From Zhengitettix transpicula (lineage: Eukaryota; Arthropoda; Insecta; Orthoptera; Tetrigidae), in NCBI GenBank assembly GCA_037074705.1, contig CM073590.1:178017246-178081245 (forward strand): a stretch of DNA of 64,000 nt, written 5' to 3'. The notes beneath the pieces are model-generated. The model made no database searches. It had not been told where the DNA came from and saw only the letters and a list, made by a program, of their open reading frames with translations. Within the stretch, counting starts at the first letter, position 1; the number at the start of each line of letters is the position of its first letter. A program made the position numbers and the translations under genes. Below are positions 1 to 12,238 of this stretch, piece after piece.

Positions 1-109
1 AGAGATACGTTCGAAATATCCTTCATTTAAAAGTTAGTATATTTAATGCCGTTCGTGGTAAATGAAAATCATGGATTCACTGCACATTCAGTGCAACTCT
101 AGTGCATGA

Positions 110-1017
110 AATAAAAAAGGATGTATATTTGTATGTATGTATGTATGTATGTATGTATGTATGTATTTACGTTGTTCTTTATACAAATTTTATCGCGTGG
201 ACAGAATGCAACAAAAATTGGTACACGTATTCTGCCAAAATCGAGAACCGTTACTGTGGGGGTGACAAACCTCTAGCATAAATGTGAAAAGAATTATAAT
301 TTTAAAAAGTGATCATTAAGTGATAAATTACTGCGCGCCAATATATCATGACATCACGCGACAGAGAGAGACGTTACTACGCGACGAACAAAGGAAATAG
401 TTCGATTTTTCCGTAATGAAATGAAGCAGAAATATTTTCATTGAGAAAAGTATAATTCTATCCAGTAATACTCCATCGAGTGATAATAAAAAACAATACA
501 AAATACTTTACAATCGTTGCGGAAAATGTTAGTTAATTTAGTAAGTGCAATATGGCCACCATTTCTTTACATTTGGAATGTAGCTATCAATTTGATCACT
601 TCAATCCTTCGTAATGTGCGGATACTGATGGACAATTATATCCTGCAATACTCAAGAAGTACTGTCTGAAGACTTACTGACAATTATTTGTTCGCGGAAA
701 ATTATATTTCTAAAGAATAACGATGGTATGTTTGCTGCTATTATGCAATTAAATTCTATGTATCTTATAGCTATTAAATTAATGCAGTATATTTATGTAT
801 TGGTAAAGAAATTCGGAGGTATGTTTGTTGAGATTGATGCAATAAAATTCAATGTATTTTATAGCTGTTCAATTAAAGCACTATTGGTCGAAATTGTGTA
901 CGGAACTAGGAATAGTTAGATTTAGGTTGTGTCTTCTCGACTAAAGATTAATATAGAATTAAATTCTTTTTCGGGTTTATATAAATAAGACACGGGCAAC
1001 GCCGGGCACTCAGCTAG
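110..1017 (+). mobile_element. Helitron-like non-autonomous element, copy A
   Basis: This copy matches 3682-4580 almost base for base (roughly 98% by eye outside the GTAT run). The 3' end is a GC-rich small hairpin context (ACGGGCAACGCCGGGC) followed by CTAG and then T, which fits the Helitron CTRR|T rule. The first few bases of the 5' end (TCTTCTATATAAT in copy B) are missing here. No Rep/helicase reading frame is present, so mobilisation would need a partner. The 63-codon frame at 728-919 lies in both copies but has no recognisable domain and is not called a gene. Alternative: another non-autonomous DNA transposon ending in the same motif. Confidence 0.55.
131..166. repeat. (GTAT)n microsatellite
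   Basis: About nine GTAT units near the 5' end of Helitron-like copy A. Copy B has about four units at the same place (3713-3728), and the third copy also has a short run, so this is a length-variable internal tract of the element. Confidence 0.95.
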
Positions 1018-2042
1018 TTATAAATAAAATTAAAGGTACCAGTGTTTTAGTCAGCGACTACAATTCGTAATACAGTTAAGTCAGTAGTATGTTACAATTG
1101 TTGAATATAGCCATTTTCTTATAATACGAGTTAAAGAAATCTTTTAATAATTTATTACATCGACCGTAAAAAGCGAGGAATAAATTTATTTTATTAAAGT
1201 ATAATTAGCTTGTATAGGTTTACTATTTCTCAAGATAACTTTCACTTAATGGAATTTATAATTATTAGATGACTGCTGTGCGTCCTTATTGAACGCTATT
1301 TGTAATAATATGAAACCGAATTAAAATAATTATCAAACGCAAGTCTATTTACTTTATATCATAACTGATGTACACACTTTTTAGTTGAGCTACCACCGTT
1401 AAAGTCCAGCTTCCCCTCGTTCACTACTAAATAAGATCCAAAATCAATATCAATACTACGTCATTTCAACTAAGAGTTTTTCATCAGCATATACATTGAT
1501 CTTTGAAGAACACGTGCACAAATTATCAACGAGGAAAATTTCTTTGTTCAACTGTAAATTCATTGAAAATTAAGACATTAAAATAGCAGAATCCTTTTTC
1601 GTTGATAACGCCCAAACATAACCACGCAAAGTTGTAATTATAAATAGTGCATTGTCGTGTCAGAATTATTTTGGTCTCTCAGTTGGTAGCCTGGGCTTGA
1701 AGTCTCAGCAGGGAAGCTCCTGGTACCACCCTACAGACATTACTGACTTACACGCAACTATTCTAATAGCTCGTCGCAACTGAGTCACAAATTTCATTGA
1801 CTCAAACATATCTATAATATAATATGTTTTTTTAATTTCCATACTTTTTCCCTCTAGCGTGATATTTTATTCGTTGGGTAAATTTTAAAATTCTATAAAA
1901 AATCATAAATATTATTTTATCTTAAACCAAAGTGCGGATTTATGCCTTTTATAAGCACCCAATTGAATAAAGACCTATAAATGTGACATCTACGATAGAT
2001 AATTTTTTTTACTGGCCTGGATTTTCCATTTCTCTATAAACC
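1018..2042. other. AT-rich intergenic stretch, no gene seen
   Basis: No ORF with recognisable domains. A weak tRNA/SINE-like string (TCTCAGTTGGTAG, near 1677) lies here, but I could not build a cloverleaf or a B box around it. Confidence 0.6.
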
Positions 2043-2201
2043 TGCCTACGTTCAGTTCTCAGGTCTGACAAGCACAGCCTCAGTCTCTACGAGTCTAGTG
2101 TTCATTATTCCGGTATCGCACTATTTAACAGCCTTCCTGAACATGTTAAGAACATCAACAACTACAAGTCATTCGTCAAGGAGTGTAAACTTTTCTTGTA
2201 A
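2043..2201 (+). pseudogene. LINE reverse transcriptase, C-terminal remnant
   Basis: The frame ending at the TAA of 2199-2201 reads into the usual tail of Jockey/CR1-type LINE ORF2 proteins: HYSGIALFNSLPE, then about ten residues later YKSFVKECKLFL and stop. That tail lies just after the RT thumb region. The catalytic RT and endonuclease domains are absent, as expected for a 5'-truncated LINE insertion. Upstream of about 2060 the frame is no longer convincing. It is followed by an untranslated region and a short tandem tail. The exact clade cannot be assigned from so short a piece. Confidence 0.7.
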
Positions 2202-2619
2202 ATGGAACTTATTACTCCGAACACGAATTTTTGAATCGGTTTCACATTCGTTGAACTGCCTTGCCTACAAAATTGCCGAATATGCTATAAATATGTAACT
2301 AGTTTGTCCAGTTTTCCCCTTCTGGTTCTGTTTTTCCTGCCTCTGCTTTCTGTTTTAGTAAATATCCATGACGAAATCCCTCCGGACCTAGCGACAGGAG
2401 ATGAATACCAGGAAGTGATAAGTGTTGTGTGCGTGTTTCTTAAAGATTGTGTGTGTGATTGTGGTGACTGGACAAATGTGAACAGATATGATTTTTTTAA
2501 TGTGTGTGTAGCCTATTAATATTAATTCTGTTTATATGCTATTTATCTACTGTACATTTGTGACGAATCCTATTTCCTCATTAGAGGGCTAATGGTGAAT
2601 AAATCTATCTATCTATCTT
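2043..2619 (+). mobile_element. 5'-truncated LINE with ATCT-type tail
   Basis: This comprises the RT C-terminal remnant, about 400 bp of 3' UTR containing TAGAGGGCTAATGGTGAATAA, and a tail of tandem ATCT units at about 2603-2618. Short tandem tails in place of poly(A) are known for CR1/Jockey-like LINEs. I found no clear target-site duplication. Confidence 0.65.
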
Positions 2620-3246
2620 CTACAAATACGGTAAAACATCTGCTAACTTCGGCATTGACTGAGTGATGCGCGTTATATTCCTTAGATACAATCAAAATAA
2701 TCACCAACACGATCACACTGTCTTCCGTGACATACAACTGGCCGTGGCCGTGACTTCAGCCTTCGGATATTCTCTTTAACGATTCATTCCATCCAAACAC
2801 TTATAACCTCTTGGCGCGGTTAGCATTAACTAGAATATAATCTGCACACATTCGTTCACAACAGTTGTTCTTTAGAAAATCATTGGCTCCACATGCGCCA
2901 AAAGTGAAAAGGAATACGTCTCATGTACTACGTGTGACAAAATAAAAACACCCTGTATAGAAACTCAAACAAGCAATTAATAAGTAAATTATTGTACTGT
3001 ATTTTTACGTCCATAAAAACAAAGACTTATTGTTATATGATCATAAACTCTCTTCTTACGTGCACTGAACAGTTTCTTCAATTTCCATTTATTGAATATT
3101 CTTTATTATGACTTCTCATGTTCGGCCTGAGCGTTGCAAGACTTTAAACTACCTTAAAAACAATTATCTTTTCTATTAATATTAAACTATCGATGTCATC
3201 ATGTTATATCATGTTATAATTTATTTGTGGACTGCAGAGTTTTCGC

Positions 3247-3295
<49 letters not shown>

Positions 3296-3681
3296 GACTA
3301 GAAAGCGTCTGTTGAGATCGAACCACATCCAACAGTCGCACATATTGTGATTTAAGGGATAAATTTCCATGCTCCTGACATTTTTACTTTAGTAATCGGT
3401 TGTACCATTCTGAACTCAGACTGGATCGTCCACAACCAGTATGATAATACATGGTATGTATGGTATGGGCTAATATAAAACAGGCGTTGCTTTATCGCAT
3501 AGTTATGTAAGAAACGGGGATGAGATGCCTCTGAAATTCAAGAGAACATATTCTGAAGTTTTACTATATAGCATTTTTCAAAAATAAATTATCTTTATAA
3601 TGATAAATAATCCTTGAAAATATATTCTTGAGCATGTTAAATAGATTATAAAGGTTACCTGACCTTTAATGAATCTATCTT
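2620..3681. other. AT-rich spacer without recognised gene
   Basis: Between the LINE and the second Helitron-like copy. The only distinct content is the TA run at 3249-3291. Confidence 0.6.
3249..3291. repeat. (TA)n microsatellite
   Basis: An uninterrupted alternating TA run of just over 40 bases. Confidence 0.95.
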
Positions 3682-4580
3682 TCTTCTATATAATAAAAAA
3701 GGATGTATATTTGTATGTATGTATGTATTTACGTTGTTCTTTATACAAATTTTATCGCGTGGACAGAATGCAACAAAAATTGGTATACGTATTCAGCCAA
3801 AATCGAGAACCGGTACTGTGGGGGTGACAAACCACTAGCATAAATGTGAAAAGAATTATAATTTTAAAAAGTGATCATTAAGTGATAAATTACTGCGCGC
3901 CAATATATCATGACATCACGCGACAGAGAGAGACGTTACTACGCGACGAACAAAGGAAATAGTTCGATTTTTCCGTAATGAAATGAAGCAGAAATATTTT
4001 CATTGAGTAAAAGTATAATTCTATCCAGTAATACTCCATCGAGTGATAATAAAAAACAATACAAAATACTTTACAATCGTTGCGGAAAATGTTAGTTAAT
4101 TTAGTGAGTGCAATATGGCCTCCATTTCTTTACATTTGGAATGTAGCTATCAATTTGATCACTTCAATCCTTCGTAATGTGCGAATACTGATGGACAATT
4201 ATATCCTGCAATACTCAAGAAGTACTGTCTGAAGACTTACTGACAATTATTTGTTCGCGGAGAATTATATTTCTAAAGAATAACGATGGTATGTTTGTTG
4301 CTATTATGCAATTAAATTCTATGTATCTTATAGCTATTAAATTAATGCAGTATATTTATGTATTGGTAAAGAAATTCGGAGGTATGTTTGTTGAGATTGA
4401 TGCAATAAAATTCAATGTATTTTATAGCTGTTCAATTAAAGCACTATTGGTCGAAATTGTGTACGGAACTAGGAATAGTTAGATTTAGGTTGTGTCTTCT
4501 CGACTAAAGATTAATATAGAATTAAATTCTTTTTCGGGTTTATATAAATAAGACACGGGCAACGCCGGGCACTCAGCTAG
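3682..4580 (+). mobile_element. Helitron-like non-autonomous element, copy B
   Basis: The most complete copy: it starts TCTTCTATATAATAAAAAAG and ends CAGCTAG followed by T, about 899 bp. Together with copy A it forms a direct repeat about 3.6 kb apart. The near identity implies recent mobilisation, or one segmental copying event. No coding capacity for a Rep/helicase. The base immediately 5' is T rather than the A expected for A|T insertion, which is one point against the Helitron reading. Confidence 0.55.
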
Positions 4581-4883
4581 TATAATAATAAAATATCATG
4601 GTCATTCTGTCAGAAAAACAATTAGTAAATCAATAAGAATAAATACCAAAAAAATTATTTTTAAAATAAATTTAATTTATTAAAGACGTTTCGTCCTTGG
4701 AATGATAATATCAATTTTTTTATGTACTTGATTGGAAATTATTATAAACTAAGGTCGTCTCAATCCAAGAACGAATTTGTTTAATTATTTAAATTTATTT
4801 TAAAAATTAATGTTTTCATATTAATTTTTATAAAATTTCTAATTGTTTTTCTGACAGAATGGCTATCAGATTTTATTATTATA
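4581..4883. repeat. Fold-back element, PLE-type
   Basis: Imperfect inverted repeat with arms of about 130 bp (4581-4710 and 4757-4883). Both outer ends read TATAATAATAAAAT inward and share TTCTGTCAGAAAAACAATTAG. The inner part of the left arm contains AAAGACGTTTCGTCCTTGG, whose complement carries GGACGAAACGTC, the 3' half of a hammerhead core. The architecture resembles the fold-backs at 53.7 and 63.4 kb. It begins directly at the end of Helitron-like copy B. Confidence 0.6.
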
Positions 4884-7827
4884 CTTGAATAAATTTTTAA
4901 AAACACGGAAACTAATAAAAATAGTTTAGTAAATCACACATATTTGAAATTATCGTTTTCAAATGTTTACTTCGAATTTTGTTGATAGTTTTACTCAAAG
5001 AAGAATCCCAAAACTCACTTAGGGTACCTTTCAAATCTAAAGATTCCTGAACTTGCCATAAATTAAATTAAATATCATACTTCCACTAATTTCTACTTAT
5101 TGGTTGGAAATTATGTGTCCTTCAGGTCAAATTGTTTTTCACAGTTATAATCAGTATGAGATTTTAAATGCTGCTGAATAAGAAACAAGAAATGAATTTA
5201 GTTAGTTCTTCCATTACAGTTTCATGAATAAAAATAAATTTAAAATTAAGTGGACTACAGCAAAAGGGATTCTATGAAATTGACACATAGAAGAACATGC
5301 GCGTGAAGTTCTGTGAAATGTTCTTTGCAATCGTCCAAATATTCAGTGGAACAGAACTTAAACAGAGGTCAAAGTCGCGAAAATGTATGCACGAAACGAA
5401 GGTCAAGTTCTACAGACTTCACAAGACATATAATCAAAATTTGTTTTTACTTTTCATTATTGTATTAAAATTGATTTAATAATATATATTCAAGCTGCAT
5501 AATCATTAATTTCAGTAAATATTTTTTAAATGACAATTTATTCTGAGTAATATTTCCAGCAAGGAAATGTGTGAACCTCGTAGCTTATATCATGTAAGGG
5601 TAGTAGAAAGTACGAGTATAACGCGTGACTTACTCTCCTTTGCTTTTAAGAACAAAGAAAATATTGCCCCTTTTCCACCTAATTAAGACACTACCTCGAG
5701 CTTTCTTTATAGTCAAAAGAGTGTGCATTATGCTCCGTCAGACCTGTAACTGGAAATTTTCTCCCCATTCATTATAAAAGCATGCTAAAAACTCAGATAT
5801 TTTGAGGTGAAATGAACCATATTCTCAAAACGAAGGCGAGACTATTAGTTCTGCATTTCATTGGCCTCCGAACAACATAAGTATTTATATTTTATAGGAT
5901 AGTTTATTTCTTGTAATCAATAACCAATTTCATCAAGGAAAAAAGCAAGTGCGCTGTTTGAACGTGATTAACTACGAACAGGTAAAGAAAATAACTTTAT
6001 TGTCAATTTACTTTTGTTAAAAAATTGGTTGTTTGCGTTTGAGGGCTGTAAGATTGACAGATGTTGGGTCATGCTCAGGAATAAATTAAAAGAGAGACCA
6101 AATGTTGGCGGTCCACTAGTTTCGGGGATATCACACAATAGAAAAACACCAGATCTAAAAGCGCAGGTTAGTGAGAAATGTTGAGCCTACGTTAGTCAGA
6201 AAGGTTGAATCTAAGAAAATTGTCTGAAAAGTTAGTGGTAAAAAATTTTGTCTGCGAAGTTGATCTGAAAGATCAGTCAAAACTAGTCGTCAAAATAGAA
6301 ATAGACAAAGACTAGAGTTGGAGTTTTTAGTCTGGTGCAATCTACGAGAAACATCACACGCCTCAACGACAAGCTAACTGAATTATAAATCTATTCCAAA
6401 TGAAATAATTTAATAGCCCACCATCCTGTGTTGAGAAAATATCAGGAACCAAGCATTTTAAATTATTATTGTAACAGTAATTTCAAATAAACTTTAAATA
6501 ATTTAAAATAATAATTGAAAAAAACATTAAATAAATTCAATTACGTATGTAAATTAATTTTTACAAATGTTCTGGACTCGTAACTTTCTACTGAAAGGAA
6601 ATATAATCGTGGTCAAAATATATGTATAATTATTGGAGAATGTTCGTATGCGTCCGACAATAAATCCTCTGCCTTAATGTGCGTTGTCTTCCATCTGAGA
6701 TTGATGGGTTTGGATCTTCCAGCTTCTTCCCACATCCAGAAAAATATTTTATTCTTACTATTCTGCATTCTATCAAATTTCGTAATAGTTGAATCTTGCT
6801 GAAAGAGCAGAAACTATATTTCACAATTAGAACTCCACAGTTTATTGGATGTACTTGAAACAAGTTCTGACGATTCAAAGTCTAGAAATAGTTTATGGAA
6901 ATTCAAATATCTACATTAAAATCAAATAATTCCACTATCATTGAATACTTTCGTAAATTAAAAAATTAACTACATTTTTATAGAAAGAAAATACTGAGAC
7001 TTATCGGGGTATTAGTAAATAGAAGTACTTGAATATTTTACATTGCAAGCTCTTAGTTATCATTTGGAAAAATTGAACTTATTTAGCTGTAGTTTCCTTT
7101 CCTTGTGATTGCATTTATATTAGCGGATATGCAGTGTCTCGTGGGGTCCAAATAAATTTTATTTAAACATAGGTCAGATTATCCACATCCAAAGTATGTG
7201 GAGACATCAGAAAAAAATCTATTGAGATTATTCATTATATCCTGGAAAAGAGATTCGTCAATGATCGGACGCAGACAGCCAAGGGCTAATCCGCGAACAG
7301 GCCAGACACACAGAGCGACAATAAATTTCCACGAGACTGCAATCACGGCTCGTAACTCTCCCGGAACAAGGCGCAGGGAAGGATAAATGTTTCTAATTTT
7401 GTTAAACAGCGCATGCTGGTTAGTAATTAATGTTGAGAATCAGGTACCGTTTAGGATAGAATTTCATGTTAAAAAATAAAGATATTTCCTATCTCAAATA
7501 AATGTTTCTATTCTTTGTGATAAGCCATTTCTAATATTAGTTTTCCATTATTTCCCAAAATTGTCCTGAATAATTCGATTCCCGGAAATTCGTTATCCAT
7601 GACAAGTGAGTTGAAAACAACTCAATACACCACAATGAAAATAAATCAACATTGGTTTCCAGACACCAGTTCAGAGCTTCGTGTATGCAACCGGCACAAA
7701 TAAATAAAATATACTCTTCGTACACGCAAATTGCAAAATACTGAACCACCTCAAATGAGTTTGGCAACAAATCAGCAAGCAGTTTATTCAATTTATTTGT
7801 AACAAATAAAAACAAAGCAACTTAACG
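4884..7827. other. AT-rich stretch, no gene seen
   Basis: Short frames at 5297-5479, 6630-6878 and 7198-7386 show no domain and are not supported as genes. A loose repetition of GTTAGTNAGAAANGTTGA occurs around 6165-6235. Nothing else is recognised. Confidence 0.6.
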
Positions 7828-8365
7828 GAGCGAAAGAAATTGTAATTTATCGTACCTGCTAAAACTCAGAGATCTAAATAAGATGGATGTCAATAACTTT
7901 TAGTTTGAACTGATGATCAGACTGAATAGGATCAGAAAAATCCAGCGCCGTATCTTCTTCAGCGTCGTGAGAAAGTCTTCTAGGATAAGAAAAATCGATA
8001 ACGTAGGTATCTGTAGTACCGTCCAGAGACATGAACAAAATCGTATAGTGCTATGAAGATAAAGGTATAGTTTAATATAGAAAAGTAAAATTGAGCAGGA
8101 AATCCTCCTCCCGAATGTATTACCACTTGCTAGAAGTTCCAAATCAGCCCACGTTATCTTTAGTTGAGGCCCTCTAAACCAGTTACCACAGGGGTTTCTA
8201 CACCGTTTGCACTGAAATCGGAACCGAGTGAAAATTTGTTACGTGTTGTCTCAACCTGAGATGCAAACATCCTCCCGGGTTCAAAATGAAGAGACGTTTC
8301 TGACGGGTGTGCGGTATAGACCTAATAATAAAGAAACTTAAGAAATCCATATGGCAAAACACGGA
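7828..8365 (+). repeat. Unclassified dispersed repeat, copy 1
   Basis: Diverged match in the same orientation to 34276-34930. Shared landmarks in order are a CCTGCTAA motif, GCGCCGTATCTTCTTCAG, GTCGATAACG-like and CACGGGTGTG-like strings, then AATAATAAAGAAA. Divergence is high and indels are frequent. I see no TIRs or domains, so the class is unknown. Confidence 0.6.
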
Positions 8366-9451
8366 ATTACGCGATAATAGCTTCATTTGTAAATCAATAA
8401 GAAATTCGCTTAAGGCGAGAAAAGAGTTTTTTTATTATTTTTTCACTTACTACAATACGAGAGTGGCCGAAAAAAAACTGGAGAACATTTAATACGGAAT
8501 AAAATACTTTTCAATTACATGTAAAGTTCGGTTTCGCACGAGAGCATAGCTATTAGGTTATTTAGGATAATTTCAAGTAAGTAAAACCGCTTCGTGCTAA
8601 TTATTTTATGACAAGATATTCCCGCCCGCAGAACTGCACAGCAGGTTGCATATCCAAAGGGACGGCACGTGTGTCTGAGAATGTAGAGAATGATTAATAT
8701 TCCAGTAAGGAGTCAGTTTAAAATTAATGATATATAAACAACATTACTTTCACATAGGCTATAACTACACCACATTTCTTCCGCACCTTAAGAACGCATC
8801 AACTGACCAAAAACTGTAACAGGACTGCACAAATGAAACAGTTTATATTTGAGAGTAGTTACAGAAATATTTGGACATCTTTCGAGGTACAAGGTCAATT
8901 TTTATTGTTAAAAACTGCTGATCACGTGATTTCAATATGTATCTGTAACTTAAAAATCGATACGTAGTCGGTATTTTCATTTCAACACGAATGGGACAAA
9001 TCGATTCATTAAGTCTGTAAAGCACTGTTTACAGACGCTACAGACACTCGCCAAAGATTTTATAGTACAAGAATTTGTACTGATCTTTCAACATAAATGA
9101 TTAGTCTTCAATTTACTTTAATTTTATGCCTACTTTTACGAATAAAATTTACGCGAAAAAAATTCACTTGACGAAAAATGTGAACGAATTGAAGGGTCTA
9201 AGATTTTCGACTTAACAAAAGTTTTGAAACTGTGAATAGCGTTAGCTTCCCAAGCGAAACTACTGATCAATACGTCTTCTTAACATTCTCTTATTATATT
9301 TTCTCTAAACCCACACAATGTTCTACTAGACAAACAACGTATCTAATGTGGTTATTAGAGAATAATTTATTCGAGATGCTTAAAGATACACTCGATGAAA
9401 TATCTCCGAGTAAATCTCAAAGAGAATCATTTTGACAAAATAAAAGTTAAA
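8366..9451. other. AT-rich stretch, no gene seen
   Basis: Small frames on both strands, none with a recognisable domain. Confidence 0.6.
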
Positions 9452-9521
9452 ACAGAGTAGCTCAGGTGGTTAGAGCAGCTACGTAATCAGCAGTGGTTCC
9501 GTGTTTGATTTATGATTCTGT
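9452..9521 (+). repeat. tRNA-like sequence, SINE head or tRNA pseudogene
   Basis: It begins ACAGAG, then TAGCTCAGGTGGTTAGAGC, a good pol III A box with a D stem (GCTC/GAGC). It closes with TTCTGT, nearly complementary to the start. The B-box region (GGTTCCGTGTTTGATT) is degenerate and the anticodon arm does not fold cleanly. A decayed tRNA or a tRNA-derived SINE 5' end fits better than a working tRNA gene. Confidence 0.5.
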
Positions 9522-9679
9522 CTAGTTTTCCTTTGATCTTCAATAAATTTATTGCAACTTTGATCACTTTCACGCAATATCTATTCTTCATTGTATCCTA
9601 AGGAAAAACCATGAATAGTGTGATCTAGTGAATTGTAGGTGATATTGGCTTAGGTTATACAATTGATTGAGAAGTCTGG

Positions 9680-9745
9680 TGTCTGGCTTGGAGTCAGCTT
9701 GAAGAGCTCAGAGAAAGAGCACCCCGGTTCGATTCCGGTTCCGGT
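9680..9745 (+). repeat. tRNA-derived SINE head (A and B boxes)
   Basis: An A-box-like GAGCTCAGAGAAAGAGC is followed by a canonical B box GGTTCGATTCC at 9726-9736, set in a T-arm with CCGG/CCGG stem. No good acceptor stem is present. It lies about 230 bp after the previous tRNA-like sequence. Confidence 0.5.
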
Positions 9746-9769
9746 AGAGATTTTTCCATTTTGATGTTT

Positions 9770-11527
9770 TAATTCAGTTTCATGGGCTACGTGACAGAGC
9801 TTCGTTTGGAATCTGTTATTTCTGTTCTGGAAATAATTTAGTTTGCTGTCTCTTAGTTTCGAACAAGTATGGGACTGTCAGTCATAAATTGCTAACTTCT
9901 ACAGACTTTAATACATTTTTTTCAAGTAACTAAACTCTTTTGGAAGACCATAATAAGAGAAAAAAGAGTTGGATAAATTTTCAGGCTCATTCGATATGGA
10001 TATGAAAATGAGGGATTAAAAGAAGTATTGCAATCAAATTATGAAAAATCTTGGAAGTCGTAATTATTTTGACGTGTCTGACACAAGTTATATATACATG
10101 AATGTCGGTATTCAATCGATAATAAGAAACCAGGGATATTTTAATGTTTTAGTATATGTTGCTTGTGTTACGTTGACTACGGGAAATGATGAGGTTGGTA
10201 AAAGTCAGTGTTAGCTGTTCGGCTGTGGGGAGTTGCGATTGGATCCCAGAGGTGTCTTTAGGGAAGGAAGCTGCGGCTTATCCGTGTCTGCCAAGCGAAG
10301 ATTGCTGCGTGACACGGCTCTTCCATTAGAGGACTCGCTATTGGCTACCGCAGCAGCGAGCCGCAATTATTCGACAGGTGGCTGTCACTGTCAATTACTC
10401 AGCCACCGAGTGTATTTCTTAGCAAATTGAATCTTAATACTTTAACGTGTGTTATCCTAAATAATTATCTATATTTATAATTGAACCTAAAAACTTCAGA
10501 ATTAAAAATAATTAAAGGTCATTGAATAGCATATATTATACCTAAACAGCATTAAAAATATGACGCTAATAGAAATTGATTAAATAAAACAATACTATAA
10601 CATGCCGGAATTATAATTATAGATGTAACACACTCAATTAAAAAATAATTTAAGTTTCTATTTAATACCCATCTCTTATCCCGAAAAACATAAAATTTTC
10701 CCATTTTTTAGAAAACTATATAGAAGCGTAAATGTCAGGCCTGTAACTTGTTGATTTTTTATTACGACGTATGCCTGAACTACAGCCAGGTGACAGCATG
10801 GAATATTTGGACTGGTTGCAGTCCTTTTCCTGAAATAAAATCATCCGCCAATTACTACATAATCTTTAGCGAGTAATCCTGTACTTCGTAGAATTTAATT
10901 TTTTATTTGAGCGATTTATTCAATTAGTCCTAAAATGAGGAAATAGAATACGTCAGTATATAAAATTACAATATAGTAATTATCATCAGCTACAAGTAAT
11001 AACAATTATAAGTTAACATGAACATAACTAAAAATCAGGAACACAAATTTCCCTGTCCAAAATAATTAAAAGTACTATATATTAATAATAAGAATCAATA
11101 TGTTACGTTACTAAGGTTATAATATAATATTTACAGCATTCAAACACACTATATACGCACTAAGTAAAAAATAAATATTTAGAGAATTAACTATCATAAA
11201 ATATGGAATTACACATCACACGAGTATAGACACAATAACTGACACACGCACACTAGGAAGAAGCACAAACACAAACGTAGCGGCGGGGTGGCAGCTTCTA
11301 TACCCCGCGCTCACACACAATGGCAGATTAATAGTGGGAGGGCGAAACAAATATGGCCATTTCAGAAAAGAAAAATAATTATCCAACTTTAACAAACGTC
11401 ATAATGGTTCTCATCATAGTATGATTTAATAACAGGGTGACCATTTGCATAAAAAGGAAGAACAAGGTAGTCGAGAATTAATTAGGAACCACTCGCTATG
11501 CTTCATTCTCATAAATGAGATGGAATC
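9770..11527. other. Intergenic; GC-richer island at about 10190-10425
   Basis: Mostly AT-rich and featureless. The island (CGGCTGTGGGG, then CCGCAGCAGCGAGCCGC) stands out by base composition. Its longest frame (10233-10430) starts at a non-ATG codon and has no recognisable domain. A second small GC-rich patch is at about 11275-11345. I cannot tell whether either is a regulatory region, an exon or an old repeat. Confidence 0.4.
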
Positions 11528-11672
11528 TTGCATATAGTAGGTCGGGCTCTCTGTATCTGTCCCACGCCCTTCTGACGACCAGACGTGATGTTTGTTTTGG
11601 GGTCACAGTATTTCCGACCAGATTTGACTGACTCCAATGAGAACAGAGGACAACTTTTGATGCATTCCCAAC
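11528..11672 (+). repeat. Diverged fragment of the GGC repeat family
   Basis: It aligns to the middle of the family seen at 18.2, 21.4, 42, 49.6 and 58.2 kb: GTAGGTCGGGC, then TGTCCCACGCCCTTC, then a GGGGTCACAGTATTTCC segment, CCAATGAGAACAGAGGACAA. Both ends of the family unit are missing. Confidence 0.65.
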
Positions 11673-11719
11673 ATCAGCTACACCAGATTCATAATCCCCA
11701 AAAACATTTTCTAAATTTC

Positions 11720-12238
11720 ATTGTACCGCAACTTTCTAAATAAAGCAAATATTTTGTGCCTAAGAAAATGCCCAGCGATACAAAAGTCATTATCAAATAA
11801 AGTGGTTTTTGGGGACGAAGAAAATAATTCCGCAAACATAAATGAATGAAAAGTGTTCATTAACCCTATTTCTGTTAAAGGGAAATAGATGATTCCACAT
11901 ATACGGTGTATGGTAAATCTTATACTTAATCACCCCATATCAATTCATATTCTTCGACCATAAATTATCTTATTATAAAATCTAAATATCTCCATGATTC
12001 GTTCGTAGAATATCACAGATTCAATTTTACCATGATTTATGAGGATTTTTAATGTAATTATTTAACACTATTCACTATGGATGTTTAGGCCATCTTATTT
12101 GTCATCATTATGTTAATATTACCTGTCATAAATCAATTCTGTAGCGTAAAGTATACTTCGCGCCGCTTAGAAAGCTAAGTGCGATGTTCCTCAGAAACTG
12201 AATTTTTCGGCATATTCGCCTATTTAGAAGAACTTTAT
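11720..12238 (+). repeat. Direct duplication, copy 1
   Basis: Matches 15198-15724 in the same orientation over about 520 bp with scattered substitutions. Landmarks: ATTGTACCGCAA, GAAAATGCCCAGCGATAC, ACTTAATCACCCCATATCAA, TTTTTCGGCATATTCGCC. It is AT-rich and has no ORF. The pair brackets the Tc1-like element at 13436-14723. Confidence 0.85.

Noticed and set aside
728..919. A 63-codon frame found almost unchanged at 4291-4482, looking like a conserved small gene
   Set aside because: Both lie inside the two near-identical Helitron-like copies. The conservation is explained by recent common origin, and the protein has no recognisable domain.
9452..9521. A functional tRNA gene
   Set aside because: Good A box and D stem, but a degenerate B box, poor anticodon arm and imperfect acceptor stem.
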